Of a DNA stretch of 64,000 nucleotides, positions 21,646-34,329 are shown in pieces (the first letter of the stretch is position 1; each line of letters opens with the position of its first letter). Below the pieces are notes generated by a model that was not told the DNA's origin, made no database searches, and saw nothing but the letters and a program-made list of their open reading frames with translations. A program made the translations under genes and the position numbers. This DNA comes from Isoetes taiwanensis. Taxonomy: Eukaryota > Streptophyta > Lycopodiopsida > Isoetales > Isoetaceae. The stretch covers positions 13,398,546-13,462,545 of the forward strand of contig JAJEKV010000009.1 in the NCBI GenBank assembly GCA_021234155.1. The letters are read 5' to 3'.

Positions 21646-23830
21646 TTGGAGAAGGACCTCAATTCGAACACACTTGTAGTCAGCGAAGAGAAGTCTAGAA
21701 AATCAGTCTGCACCATGAAAGGCTATATGTACATGTCATGAGTTTGTGGTGATGTATATATGTGGTACAACCTGTTGCATGGCAAGGACGAGTATATGGA
21801 CGTTGAAGGTGTTCACGGCAAACCTTCAACCTCAGTGGTTTAGAACCTCCAGGTTTCTTAAGGCAACCAATCTATACAAGAAACTTGCAAAAATAATGCA
21901 AAGGACTCAAGTTTCAAGTGATTTCCCAAAACCAAGAAAAGGCACTCTCAGCAAAACTTATGCCACACACAAACAATCTCGAATTTTGATGCCATTTCAA
22001 TTCAAACAGGTGCTCTAATATGCAAATAATCTATGACCAAAAGTCTAGCCCCAAAACATATGCAAAACCCACTCAATTTTGACAATTTGACCAAGTCAAA
22101 ATAAAGGCAATGTTCTTAGCAGAATTCAGATCTTTGCAGAATGAGCAAATTAAATAATTTTTCAATTCTGACATCTAGAGCTATATCTACATTCTTGCAA
22201 GCACAGTGCATCAGGTTCTCTCAACAAGCAATATGCAAATGTGACCTCGAAAATCGATTTCCGACTGACAGACTGTCACTTTGCAACAATGACTTAGAAC
22301 TTAAGATCCTTGAGTTTTTTGATGATGTTTCTTGAATGTTTTTTCTATTCTATTCTATTCTATTCTATTCTATTCTATTCTAAAATGAGTTGTGGCAGAT
22401 AGGGATAAGAGGAGACTAGGTGTAGGCAGGCGTGGAGTAGATATGCTAGTTTTGTCATTTTCTATTTTTGCGTGCATCCCAAAAAAATCAATTTTGGGGG
22501 GTCTAAGTTTGTCCAAATTCAATTTTTTCAAAGCCCATTACATTTTGGAATAAGAAAATTTGGAATATAAGGATTTTTTGTTTTTAGGGCAAGAATGGCT
22601 AGGGATGGTGATTTGGCAACAAAGGTGATGACTTGACAAGAAAGAGTGAAATGGAAATGTGAGGGTGGTGATGTGGCAAGAAAATTAGCAAACAAAATTT
22701 CTCCTAGTCAAAAAAATTTTGTGACATGGATATGACACAGTGATGATGTGGGGGTGATATAATGGAACCTTTAACATGTATGCACAATGTTGCTTGGATT
22801 TAGAGATTTTTAGGCCACCTTTTTTCCTTTTCTTAGGAATGTCATGTCAAAGGTGTACTTTCTCGCTCTAACTTTGCTTTTTGAAGAGAGAATATGCTTT
22901 TGGAGTCTAGAAATGGCTAAATTGGATGAATGGTGTATTTTTTACTAGAAAACAATGGTCTTGCTAACTTTGGTCTTGACAAATGGCAATGGTGTTGAAA
23001 GGGGAGAAGATGATGTATAAGCGATTATTTTTTTGGTTGGAATGATGGTAGTAGAGCCTTGAGAAATAGCAAGTAACATCATGGCAAAAGCTTGAATCAC
23101 GCAAAGCACCATTGAATTTCGAGTGGTCTTTGAAACTTTAACTTTGGGGTCTTCAACCTTTGACTTCAAGTGTTCAAGATGCTTATGTGATCAAATGTCC
23201 TTCAAGAAATGCCTATATGATGCCAAACTAGTGCCCATCTATCATTGTGTCTTCTACAACTTGCCAAGTGATGGATGTCTTCAAGTTTCATGTTCTACAA
23301 GCTCACACATACATATATTTGAAGTCAAATGCTAGTGAAGTGCGTCAAGCATGCATATGCTGCCATTTTGTGGCAATAATGGCATGCGGACAACTTGGTC
23401 ATACAAGGGTTCTTAGAAAACCATAAAAAACCACTTAAAAAACACCACCTTAAAAAAAACATCCCTTCAAAAAACCATACCACCTGAGAAAACAACACAT
23501 CCTTAGAAAAAAACTATACCTCCTTAAAAAGCCACACATTCTTAAAAAAAAAAAAAAAAAAACTATAGCTCCTTATGAAAAACTACAGCATATCCTTGGA
23601 AAACTACACCTCCATATAACTATGTGTAGGTTTCTTTCAAATCTTCAAAAAAACAACTCGTATTTTGTTTTTACTGTTGTTTCAGCCATGGACCTCATGT
23701 TGGAGTTGTAGTGATTGAGCATGATATTGAAGACCAATTCAATGCTTTATGACAATTCACATTGAATATTTTATAAAAATTTGCTCTAAGTTGATTTTAT
23801 TGCAATTTGATTAGGCTATATAAGACCTAA
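21646..23830. other. Non-genic AT-rich stretch
   Basis: No gene supported. It contains a (TATTC)n microsatellite at about 22345-22382 and A-rich clusters of CTTAAAAAA/CACC motifs at 23400-23600. ORFs of 60-90 codons show no protein-like features. Confidence 0.45.
22345..22382. repeat. (TATTC)n pentanucleotide microsatellite
   Basis: About seven uninterrupted copies of TATTC. The complementary unit (AATAG)n occurs at about 46500-46525. Confidence 0.9.
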
Positions 23831-23832
23831 AG

Positions 23833-23872
23833 AACACTAGTTATGGTGCCCGGCGTTGCCGTGCTTTAGTAG
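23833..23872 (-). mobile_element. Helitron 3' terminus (minus strand)
   Basis: On the minus strand this reads GCACGGCAACGCCGGGC, a GC-rich hairpin, then ACCATAA and CTAG followed by T. Hairpin plus CTAG, inserted between A and T, is the classic 3' end of plant Helitrons. The element body would extend towards higher coordinates; its 5' TC end was not found. Confidence 0.6.
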
Positions 23873-25920
23873 CAATCTTAAAGGAGGGGTGATCGATTGA
23901 TTGGCTGATTGTTGGTTAGGAAATGTGGGTATTTTTCTTTTTTTTTTTTTCTTTTTTTTGTTTCTCCCATTTGGGGGAGAGGTACTATAGATCAACCCTT
24001 AAAATCCGTTGATGAAGATAAGAAAAACCTTCTGCCCTAATATGAATTTGATCTCAGTGTTGAACTCTGCATATGTTGTAGTGCTTTATGATTGATCATT
24101 CACATGGATAACTTGATAAAATGTTTATGTTATTTATGGAACATAACTCAAGAGTTTTATTGAACAATAAAGTAGGGTAGCTTCAAATACATCCAATCTA
24201 TTGAGCTATGAAAGAATGTGATGATGCTTGTTGTGATTCCTATCTATTCAATGAACCTTGCTCGGCTAGTTGGGCTTGGTTTTGTAGTCACATAATAAGC
24301 CCAAAAATGTGCAAGGGGAATGTAAGAAATGGACTCATAATACAATTTATGGTTGAAGTCTTTGTAAGTAAGATTGAAATGATGCCTTCGATGAAAAGTA
24401 ATAAGGCATTTGGGTCGAAATGGTAACATGATATACGGTAGTTATGTATTTAAGGAGCATATCCATTTGGGTCAAAATGGTAACATGATATATGATACTT
24501 ATGCATAATACCAATGTCAATGTTTGAAGGAGAGATTCCTAATGTCTTTGAGAGAAGAGAGGTAGGGGTGAGGGAGCACATGGTGTCATGGAGTGGTTGT
24601 GCGCCTTGTTGAACCATATAATATAATTAGTTATTGAGCTGAGTTATGTCAACCCACAATATCGAGTGTTATGTATAATAAATAGTTTGTGTTTGCCCCT
24701 AAATAACAACAATTTTATTTTATTCAAAGACTGTCATGGATAGCAGATGGTCTGCGTATGTTCTTAACATTGAACTTATTTTATAGATTGTTGGAGTTCT
24801 TAAAAGAGAGAATATTGTGGTAAGGCTACCTCTCACAATTGAAAAACTATAATTTCATCCTTGATGATTTATCAAAGCATGAGAATCTTCCATATTTGAT
24901 CGTGTTAATTGCCTAGTTCAAGATTTGGATATAGGCTAGTTGAAAATTAAAAATTTCTAAGTTCAGGAACTGCATCCAAATGCAAATATATCAAATGTCT
25001 CAATAGAAATTTCACCAAAACTTGAAACTTGATATTAAGGCATGCTATGTTAGGCAAGCTAAACACTAATGGGAGTAAGTACAGTTACGAATAACTAACT
25101 TGCAAGTATTTAATTGAAGGCTGGCAACAATGGAATAGTAAACAAAAATGCAGCTCCAATTGAAATTACATAACATAAAGGCTTTAAATGTAGAATAAAT
25201 ATTACACTTTCGAGATGTTCAATCAACGTATCAAATGCGTAGAAAGTGCAATGTCTTTCTACTCAGGTGTACTTTGGAGTACGTTGATGGAAAGGCTGGG
25301 AACAACCCTGCTATGCACATGCGCCTTTATAAGGTGCGTAACGGTACAATATCTATAGAAAAAACCATTGAAAAAGATGGGACCATTTTGCAGCTTTCAA
25401 GCTTGCCCAAGAAGCGCATCTTCCCAATGTAAACTATAACATTTATTTAAGGTTTCAAAAATGAGAACATTTTGCACCGTCGCAGCTTACCCAAGAAGCA
25501 CCTATCCATTCAACGTAATCAACATTTCAAAAATGCATGGCAAAAGTAATGCTTACAGGCTGATTTGTAAGGGAACACGTGAGCCTCGTCTAATGCTGGC
25601 ATATGATGGAGCCATGTTTATGCTCTCCCCCATGCCGAAACCACTTTAAACCCAACTGCACCATTAACATACATCAGAGTTCTGCAAGCCAAGTTGTTGA
25701 TCTATGTGCAGAAAGCCCAAGAAATTTGTATTCTAGAATAGGGCTCGCATGAACCAACAAACCGCCCTAGGCTTCTCATTCATCTCAGCAGATTTTCTAC
25801 AATGGTGGACAGTGGATAGCCGCACACATGCGAACTATCCACAAAAAATAAAGGGAAAATCCAATTATATCATTTGGACCCCAAAAAATACAATGCTAAT
25901 AGATGAGTGGCTGATGTACC
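23873..25920. other. Probable Helitron body/intergenic DNA without a recognised gene
   Basis: No supported gene and no Rep/helicase motif seen. Two ORFs at 25235-25432 and 25461-25649 share short blocks (GCTT(A/G)CCCAAGAAGC, TTTCAAAAATG), showing an imperfect ~100-bp tandem duplication rather than conserved coding. Confidence 0.4.
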
Positions 25921-26001
25921 TGCCGAAAGCTTATCACCGGGATTAAAAAACCCCGCCCTTTCGGGTTTTCGAGGAAAAACCCTAGTGATAAGCCTTCGGC
26001 A
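25921..26001. repeat. 81-bp hairpin
   Basis: TGCCGAAAGCTTATCAC at 25921-25937 is the near-perfect reverse complement of GTGATAAGCCTTCGGCA at 25985-26001. A loop of about 47 bases contains CCCCGCCCTTTCGGG. Foldback insertion or MITE. Confidence 0.75.
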
Positions 26002-26225
26002 AGGGGCTTAGACAAACGGAAGGCATAAAAATCGCTCCCAAAAACCCCCGCATGGAGAAATCGAAACAGATGCCGCTCGCCAACCTGAACCTGCACATCA
26101 CCAACACAACAAACGAGACAACACAAACATACCAGAGGATAGCATCACCCAGCGGGTGGAAGAAGAACATGATAAACAGAAATTTGTGCACAATACAATA
26201 AACAAAGAAGGGGGGAGGGTGGGTT

Positions 26226-26763
26226 CAAAGAGAATAAGGTAATCGGCCAGAGAAGAGGAAGCGCCCGATGAGACGAAGATGCGTAACCAGCCTAAAATAG
26301 CGAAACCCTAACCCGTAAGGGGCATGCGCCCCCGCGATGCATGCAAGACATGCATGCTCGCCCTATTCTAGAATGCCGATCCACGTCACGCGGATTGATG
26401 CGATTCTAGAATAGGGCTCGCGATGAACCAACAAACCACCAATACCGGAGAGAACTTCCTTCCAAACTAGGATCGAGGACGAAGGTCACAAGACAAAGGC
26501 TAAAGGCCGGAAAAGGACAGCAAGAAAGAAACGCCAACTTGGCCAAACCAGGCAGGAAGAAGCCCCTCCCCTGCCTGGAAACAAATCAAAGAGAATAAGG
26601 TACTGCTGAGAGAAGAGGAAGCGCCGATGAGACGAAGATGCAGAACAGCGCCTAAAATAGCGAAACCCTAACCAGAAAGGGCATGCGCCGCCCGCATGCA
26701 GTCAAGACATGCATGCTCGCCCTATTCTAGAATGCCGATCCGCTGTCGCGGATCGATGCGATT
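26226..26763. repeat. Direct repeat of ~178 bp, period 361 bp
   Basis: 26226-26404 and 26587-26763 are near-identical (AAAGAGAATAAGGTA ... GATGAGACGAAGATGC ... ATTCTAGAATGCCGATCC). Between them, a GAACCAACAAACC-containing segment also occurs at 25750. ATTCTAGAATAGGGC occurs in both orientations around 26365-26420. Confidence 0.75.
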
Positions 26764-29700
26764 ATATACCTTCGCTCTTGTGACCCGAAGCTCTGTTGTG
26801 ATGCCAAATACCAACATTGGCAAAAATAATTTGTAGCTCCTTGTTTTTCTAACATATAAACACGAAAATCTAAAACGTTGAAAAATTTAATCAGAATTAT
26901 AGAAGACGCCATTAGAAGGGATGTCATGTCCAATACCTTTTTATAGAGCCCCAGTGGCTTGCATGCTTCTAACATCTAGTGATATACAGTCTACATATGT
27001 TCAGAGCTTGAACAATGTGAACACGAAGTTGCAGCATACAAAAAATCAACTGACCTTTTCCAAGGCTATGATACAGCGGGCCTTTAATTCATCCTCGCTG
27101 CTAGCCTTCTCACAGATACTGCATCGTCATTTCTGATCGAATGTTATGTTTTTTTTTTTTTTCTGAACAGACACTGCAGACTATCCTGCAAGACAAACTT
27201 CAAAAAATGACCAAAGAAAAAACTATAAATTTATGAAGAACCAATATAATATATAACTACGTGAAGCATAGAATGGCCTCTTAAATTAAAGCAATCTCTG
27301 TAGCATTTGCCTTATATACTATGGCATCCTCACATAGTATGAGTTTGTATACGCATTCGTTGTGCCAAAAGCTAGTGAATCATGCATGTGCAGAAGAGCA
27401 GACAATCAATATATAATTTGTAATACTTCCACGTCCCTGTTGATACAACATGATACCTTGCGAAATGCATTACTAAGATGTCAACCTCGGCTACTTTTTA
27501 ACGTATAGAATTACCCAACCTTATAGGCAATAAGAGCTTGTTTGCATCCTAACAATCCGAACTTGCAATAACTCATACACATATGAAGAACAAAGATACC
27601 GTAGAATAAATAGCCATCATATCAGAATATTAGCCTATTGATCAACAAAGGGGGGCATACCTTGCATGTTGAGATGAGGCTGCGAAGATGTGCCGTGTTA
27701 TAGGTATTTGCTGGATAAAGAAGGAATGCACTTCTCTGATTTAGTATCTTATTGCCTCCTGCTCATACATCTCCACATATTAAATTGTCATTGCAACTAT
27801 ATAAAAGAAAATTGCAGCGATGATGCACTCCATTTTGCATTCTGTAGCAAGTCTTAAAAATGACAGATAAAAGTTTTAAGACCAAGAAGGCAAAGATGAA
27901 ATTACCTGAGACAATGGAATTACCTGAGAGGGAATTACTTGAGAGGTAAGCTAGGAAGTGAGCGAAAAATTATATGCTAGAGCCATAGCTACATATTCCA
28001 GAAATCATCCGTTGCTTTTCGCTTCTATGGAAGTAAATCTGCAAGGAATTGCTGCTTTACGCATCTTGTACATGAAATTCAAATACGATTTTGAACTGGG
28101 CAGCAATTTGAGAGTAGAACCATAGCAAACAATCAAAACTTACCTAAAAGACATGTACACCAGTCTCCTTTCGTGCACATAATTTTAAAATAGTGCTAGA
28201 AGCAAATCCGCAAAGACTTGTTGCTTTCTGCATCCTATATATGAAATTTGAAGATCGTTATAAACTGGATTTCGTCCAATTTTTTCAAGCGTGAATGGAA
28301 CAACATCCAGAAATACGTACTTTTATAAGAAGATGCCCTAAATGGATGCAGCCCTAAATCAATATCTGAAGCCAATGTTGTGCCGGCATTTCCAGATACA
28401 AATGAATATAACATCAGCATACTGGTGGGGATCAACATGTAAAATATTTAAGAATATTATCTAAAGTGATATTTATGCAGATAATAAACAATACTTAAAG
28501 AATGAAGAAGAAACATTGAGATATAGATTCTTCAAAACTTGAATAATCTGGCATCAAAGTAAACACTCAAGAAATTCAAGCTTACCTCTTTTTCCAAAGT
28601 TCATAAAACGAATTTCACAAAAGCTTGCATTGAAGCAAGAACTCTGTTGTGGAAGAAAGAATCACAATTAGCCACTCTGATTCTACATGAAGATTTGGTA
28701 GCCACTCTAAATCTTGAAAATCTTCAAAATCTAGGAAAAGGACCTAATCGATTGAATTTGCTTCTGATAACTCTAGAGCAAATTGTTAGTGAGAAAAATG
28801 ATCTCAGAGCAAATTCCAATTCCCTTGATACATTCTACTATTATCTATATCAAGGCTAGGGGTAAATCATTCTGAAAGCTTCATTTGCTCACATTCTCCT
28901 CATGTATAGTTCTCTCTAACATTGCCATAGCATGAAAGCTATTGTGCACATGACATGCCTAATGCGAAAAACAACATTGCACTACATCAAATATTCATGC
29001 AGTACTTATTGTAAATGCCACGCACTATTCATAAGCTTTAGTGTTTGACACCCTTGAAGGTTAAAATCTGTTGTTTTTCAAAACTACTCAGATATCTTGG
29101 AAAAAGCATCTCTTATAAGCACATCCCTGCCTTGATAGAGATGCAAAGTAAGTATCCCTGCAATCTTTCAAAAAGATCTACAATTTCTTGTTCCAAGATG
29201 AAGCCCACAAAGCGTGAGCATTCCAAGGTTGAGATTAGTTAAACTTAAACGAACCACCTAGGGTAACCCAATGCTTCTGAATAGTAACTCAAACAAAGTT
29301 TATACAGTGTTGATGGATAAAGGCAAAAAGCCATTTAACTTTCCTGTGTTTTGGCTTGGACCAAGAAAACCATCATGAAACTCACAACACCTTTGCAAGA
29401 AAAGTTAGTAATATACTACTGAACTATGATTAATATCTGCCTTACATTCAGGTTGATTCTAGTTTGCTTCTTCAACACTGAAAAAAAGAATCTTGGCATC
29501 ATATGGAAATAGATATCTTGTTATGCTTTAGCTTCAATAGTTTGTCTTACAACACAATTCCTCATAATTGAAGTAATCACATCACTTAAGGCAAATGCAG
29601 TTGCAACAACATTGAATAGCTCAGGAATGGTCATGAATGCAGCAGATCAGAGCTGCACTCCAAATCTTAGATGCAAATATGAATAGATATAGAAAATCAG

Positions 29701-30290
29701 AGCTGGATTTAGTACCTGGAAATCAGTGTGAATAACTATATCATGCCCGCGGAAAATCCAAAACAATGAGCTTACATGACAGAATAGAATGAGAAGCTAG
29801 CTTAAAAGGTAGAAGTTTGATGGAGCGTCTATTCTCTATCCGCCATCTTAGATTGCTAGTAAGATTGCCGGTTGCTCGTATGCCTACTGTAAAAAATGGA
29901 GCAAATCGAATAAAAATGCAGTGCGACTTGCTGCCGAGGCATTTCGGGGCATTTCGGGGCAGCTGCATGCATAATGGCATGGCATGCATTGCCTGAACAG
30001 AGCAACTCCTCCAACGAAATCATAGGACAAAAAACCTTCTCGATTTTTGGAGAATCGTGAAAATTAGCCGGCAACCAAAAATCCTTAAAACTTTTCAAAA
30101 CCTTAAGAAATCAACCTTAAAATAAACCCAAAAAGTTTTTAGCCAGACCGGAAAATCCCAAATTAAAAGGGTTGATACATGCATAAACACATAAATATTG
30201 GTTATATTGTTTATGTAGTACTATTAATGTTATTTATACATTTATCATTAAAAACTATAAAATGTTTATTTGCAAGGTTGTTTCCCTCAT
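26764..30290. other. Intergenic DNA, no recognised gene
   Basis: AT-rich and without coding structure I can support; all ORFs are under about 85 codons and lack domain features. A short palindromic ATGCATGCC/GGCATGCAT cluster lies near 29965-29990. Confidence 0.45.
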
Positions 30291-30309
30291 ACTAGTTAGC
30301 GGCACTTTT

Positions 30310-30822
30310 GTGTCAAACTTAGCCCAAATATCTTATCTATGTATTTCTACTTAACAATGTCACTACATTGACACTTCTTTTACACAATCACAAGATATAA
30401 GTGCCACAATCTATAACAAAAATTTGACGTAAAATTGTCGTTACAAAACGATGCAAAAGTTCTACAAAAGGTGACAAGAAACTACCACAAAATGTGACAC
30501 AAATGCGTAACAAAATCGACCCAAAATTGTAGAACTGGCGATGTTATAGTGGAAACAAACCTATTGCTACATTGACTTATATTATGTCACAATCTTGTTG
30601 CAATAAACGATGTAATCATCATTATAAAAGCTAACGAAAAAATTCTAAAATTTTGACACACATGTGCCATAAGAATGACGTTGTTATTGACACAATTGTA
30701 TTGACACAAGTTCTGACACAATCAAATTAATTTGTGTCACTTTCAAGCTTCTGACACAAATCTGACAAACCTTAAAAGGTAGTGACGCAGGGGTTGACGC
30801 AAAAACCCTATCCCCTTGTAGT
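30310..30822. mobile_element. CACTA-type terminus with subterminal TGACACAA repeats
   Basis: The segment ends TCCCCTTGTAGTG at 30822, i.e. CACTACAAGGGG read outward, matching the CACTACAAG ends of plant CACTA (En/Spm) elements. The preceding 500 bases are dense in TGACACAA/TTGTGTCA-type motifs on both strands, as expected of subterminal transposase-binding repeats. No matching left terminus was found, so the element is truncated or its left end has diverged. Confidence 0.55.
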
Positions 30823-32242
30823 GAAAGAGTTAGTCAATTGGGCACTCTCCAGGGCCGAGCAGGGAATGGGGGTTACACTCTCAGCTGTCAAGGAAAGGGC
30901 AGCACAGATGGCTATGGAGGGGGGCAACTCAGAATTTCCCCGGGTTCCCGAGAGTAAATGGTGGAAGCTATTCAAACAAAGGCATCCAGAGGTTACACTA
31001 AGAAGTGCAGAGACACTAGATGTCACTCGGGCGCGTGCTATGACACAAGAGAATCTGGATAACTTCTATGCTGGTCTGTGACAAATTTATGACGAGTTCA
31101 ATTTCCCGGCCTCTAGGATCTGGAATGCCGATGAGACTGGCATCCAAGCTGGTAAGGTGAAGGGCATGAAGATTATAGGAAGGAAAGGGGAGCATAGGGT
31201 CAATGAGGTGGTCATGAACAATAGGGAGTGGGTGACCATTCTGGTATGTGTAAATGCTGAAGGGTTTAAGTTACCTAATTTGTATATATTCAAGGGTACA
31301 CAGATGAGGCAAGATTTCATTGGCAGATGTGAGGAAGGGGCAATTCAAGCTGTGCAGCCCTCGGCCTGGATGACTACTGTTCAAGTCTTGGTTGTCACAT
31401 TTTGTGCTAGGGTTCCTGGTAGAGTATCTCCAACAAGGCCACATCTGATATTATTGGATGGCCATGGCAGCCATGTGGAGCTGGAAGTGATTTAAGCAGC
31501 TAAGGAAATGGGCATACATTTTGCCCTACTTCCACCCCACACATCACATAGGTTACAACCTTTGGATGTTGCATGCTTTGCACCATTCAAGGCAGCTTTC
31601 AAGAGATTGAGATCTTCTTACATGGTTAGCAAAGGGAGGACTGAACCGAAGAGGGAGGACATTGCAGAGCTCATTTCATAGGCCATTGATTCAGGGCTGA
31701 CACCTAGCAACATCAAGGCAGGGTTTAGAGCAACTGGGATTTGGCCATTCAACTCGGACAAGGTTAAGCCAGGCCAGGAAAGTGGCAGGTTTGGAAGAGT
31801 GCCCATGGAGCAGATTATCCAAAGTGCAGGCCAGGAAAATGCAGCCAACTTGGAGGAGGAGGAATTGGAGCAATTCAACATGGCTGACTTGCAAACATTA
31901 TGGGAGGCACCACACCCTGCTGGTGAGCATGGTGGCCAAGAGCCTACTGGAGTGCATCAACATGTAGTTGATAATGTGGACATTGAAAGACATGATGTGC
32001 ATCCATCTCACCGAGAAGATGCACCAGATGGGGAACATCAGGCCATTGATTCGACCTTAAGACCCTCACAGCAACATGTGGTTCCACCTGGTGACATGGG
32101 AACAACACATGCATGTGTGCAGCCTCCCCATGAAGTGAGGACATCACAGGCCTGCATGCAACAATCTCAATCCTCGAGGGCAAGGAATCAGGGTGTAGTC
32201 CCAGACCTAAGTGGGAGGGGCATATCTCTAGTGATGGCTTCG
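30823..32242 (+). pseudogene. pogo/Tigger-like (CENP-B type) transposase with three stops
   Basis: A single frame carries a DDE_1 transposase from about 30823 to 32242. The N-terminal CENP-B-type HTH includes KELVNWALSRAEQGMGVTLS and WWKLFKQRHPEVTLRSAETL. Catalytic Asp motifs are IWNADETG, LLDGHGSHVELEVI and PPHTSHRLQPLDV, followed by GFRATGIWPFNSDKV. Only three nonsense codons interrupt it: TGA 31079-31081, TAA 31493-31495 and TAG 31679-31681. A Gln/His-rich acidic tail follows. The 5' start is lost: the open frame runs back into the CACTA terminus, so the ATG at 30782 is chimeric. The family cuts and pastes at TA sites; this copy is inactive. Confidence 0.85.
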
Positions 32243-32297
32243 TGAGGCCTTGGTCACGCCGAGAGGTCTAGGAGAGCCGAGGCAAGAAGACTAAAGA

Positions 32298-32546
32298 ATG
32301 AGCAAGTTCCGGCCGAAACTCAAACCGCTAGAAGGAAATTGGAAAGACAGAGGTCGCCGGGAGAGCACATCGAATAGGGAAGAGAGGAAAAATAGGAAGA
32401 AGGCTGATGCAGAATTTGAAGTATCTACTGCTAGACTTGCACTAATGTACCCCAAGGGCATCTCAAGAGTTGCTGTGATCTTTTTCGAGAGACCAATGAG
32501 TGATGAGGTGAGGAGCAAAAGGTTAGAGGTTAGAAAACGAGAATGA
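32298..32546 (+). other. Small ORF downstream of the transposase, Lys/Arg-rich
   Basis: An 82-codon ORF (starts MSKFRPKLKPLEGNWKDRGR) rich in Arg, Lys and Glu, in a different frame from the transposase. It may be the frameshifted C-terminus of the element protein or an unrelated remnant. No family recognised. Confidence 0.25.
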
Positions 32547-32764
32547 GGACAAGGCAAGGGTTGAGTCCAATCGGGGATCCAATATTGAGAACATCATTCA
32601 ACATGGACCCCGGACTTCACAAGTTAGTGGATTGACCACACCAAGTTACTAGTGATCATGCAGTGACCATGATAGTGAAGATGAAGTGAATGTTATGTGC
32701 ATCCTGGAAGATACTCATCACCGTGCTTTCGGAGATGTTGGTGGTGTGCGTGATGTTAGCATAG

Positions 32765-33175
32765 ATGGATTCCTCGCCTCGGGTCGACCTGTCCCAAACT
32801 CAATTAGTACAATCGGTCACCATTGAAGACCGGGACTTGGTCAATGTGGAGGAGAGTCACAAAGAAGACGCAGTGTATTGGCCCCGGGAATTCCATGAGG
32901 TTGGATACGCAAGGTTGAGTCAATTATGCAAAGAAGACATTCTCGACCCCAAATGGATTCGGGATAAGGCCATAGACAAAGCTAGGATCATTCGAGAAAT
33001 GGTGGAAATAGGCGTAGAAAAGGACATAATCTCTCGGGCCAGAGGAATGGATGTGGAGTTTGCAAAGACCTGGAGGGCAAATATATCTGAAGGGTCAGTA
33101 CCAACACCAAGATTCGAAGAGGGCAACACTTTCACTAGGCGCTTAAGAGAACTAGCATTTTTGATACAATACTAA
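32765..33175 (+). CDS. Hypothetical ORF of unknown function, 136 aa
   Basis: An intact ORF with balanced, helix-rich composition (KWIRDKAIDKARIIREMVEI, FTRRLRELAFLIQY). No signal peptide, membrane segment or known domain is visible. It lies about 500 bases after the pogo-like transposase on the same strand and may belong to that element or to an older one. Promoter and splice signals could not be judged. Confidence 0.3.
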   Translation: MDSSPRVDLSQTQLVQSVTIEDRDLVNVEESHKEDAVYWPREFHEVGYARLSQLCKEDILDPKWIRDKAIDKARIIREMVEIGVEKDIISRARGMDVEFAKTWRANISEGSVPTPRFEEGNTFTRRLRELAFLIQY

Positions 33176-33755
33176 CATCTAACATTTGCACATGGCAGGA
33201 TGCTGAAGACAGTGACGAGACCATAGATGAGACCTTAGACAACTAAGGTAGCAAAGACTTGTAGCAAAGAACACAACATTAAATATGAAAGCAAATATTC
33301 TTTGCATTGTATATTTACGTTTGATAAATTGGTCTAACCTTAAAATCAGTTCTCATGGCATATAATACAGCAAACATTGGTCTTCAAATGAAGGGGATCA
33401 TCAGCCCAATTTGGAAAGTTCTGTTGCATTTGTAAATAAAAACTGTGTTAAGACAATAACTCAAGTGCATCACTCATATTCATTTCAAAGAAGCCCGAGG
33501 GCTGATACAAAAGTTGGCACTTAGGCCCATCACAAAAATGCCTGACCCGCAGGCCACATTGTACATCAAAACATTGGCAAGTGAGGGAAGCTTATCAGCC
33601 AAAAAAGAGGAGGTGAAGAAATGAGGTCGTCCAGTGGAGCCATTGCCGACAAGGCTGGAAGCAATCAATGATCAACAGGGCTCTAAAATAGAACGCAGTC
33701 ATCCTCACTAACCACAATCTCGCAGTGGATGAGGTCAGTCTCACAGCGCGCCCTT

Positions 33756-34019
33756 TCAACCTTGGGTTGCTATCTCCGGAGATACCTCAACATGGAGGGT
33801 TGATCCTACGGCACGGGTAACCTCTGCTGGTGTGACGAGGCAATTACGAATTGTAAAGAAAATCGGAGTTGTTGAAGTCGTGGATGAACTGGGACTGGGA
33901 ACATTACTCTGCGGTGGGCGAGGACGTTTGCCAGGAGACAGGTCCCCTCTCCTGCCGGACCTAGTAGTGTCCCAGGTCGGGCCGCATCCGGGAAAGCTTG
34001 TGCGGCGTGCTTGATCCAT
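33756..34019 (-). CDS. Possible small gene, minus strand, with upstream leader exons
   Basis: Minus-strand ORF starting MDQARRTSFPGCGPTWDTTR, 87 codons, Ser/Pro/Thr-rich, no known domain. Plausible splice sites exist upstream: acceptor TTGGCAG before 34030, donor CACAG|GTAAGC near 34111, acceptor TTCTCGCAG near 34155. This suggests non-coding leader exons up to about 34300. The protein is unrecognised and the model is tentative. Confidence 0.25.
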   Translation of the reverse strand: MDQARRTSFPGCGPTWDTTRSGRRGDLSPGKRPRPPQSNVPSPSSSTTSTTPIFFTIRNCLVTPAEVTRAVGSTLHVEVSPEIATQG

Positions 34020-34329
34020 ATTCTCCGCTGCCAATGCAAGAAAAACATGTTTAAATTAAACCAGAAACATCCAAATTATGCTGAAGAGGTAGCAGAAGCC
34101 GGCGCTTACCTGTGCTGGTTCGATGGAGCTAATGAAGAATACTGAGATTGTCACTGCGAGAAAACGAACTCAAAATTTAAAGAACGAATGGAATGATGGA
34201 TCTGGCGCTGCCTGAGCAAGCCAGATATCCAAAAAGCTTCCGTTAATGACCAATTCCTCCCACGGCAGCCGGAGTAGAGTCGGTCCAGGCAATTTAGGGG
34301 CGAATCGATACGAGAATTAGGAAGGGTTT

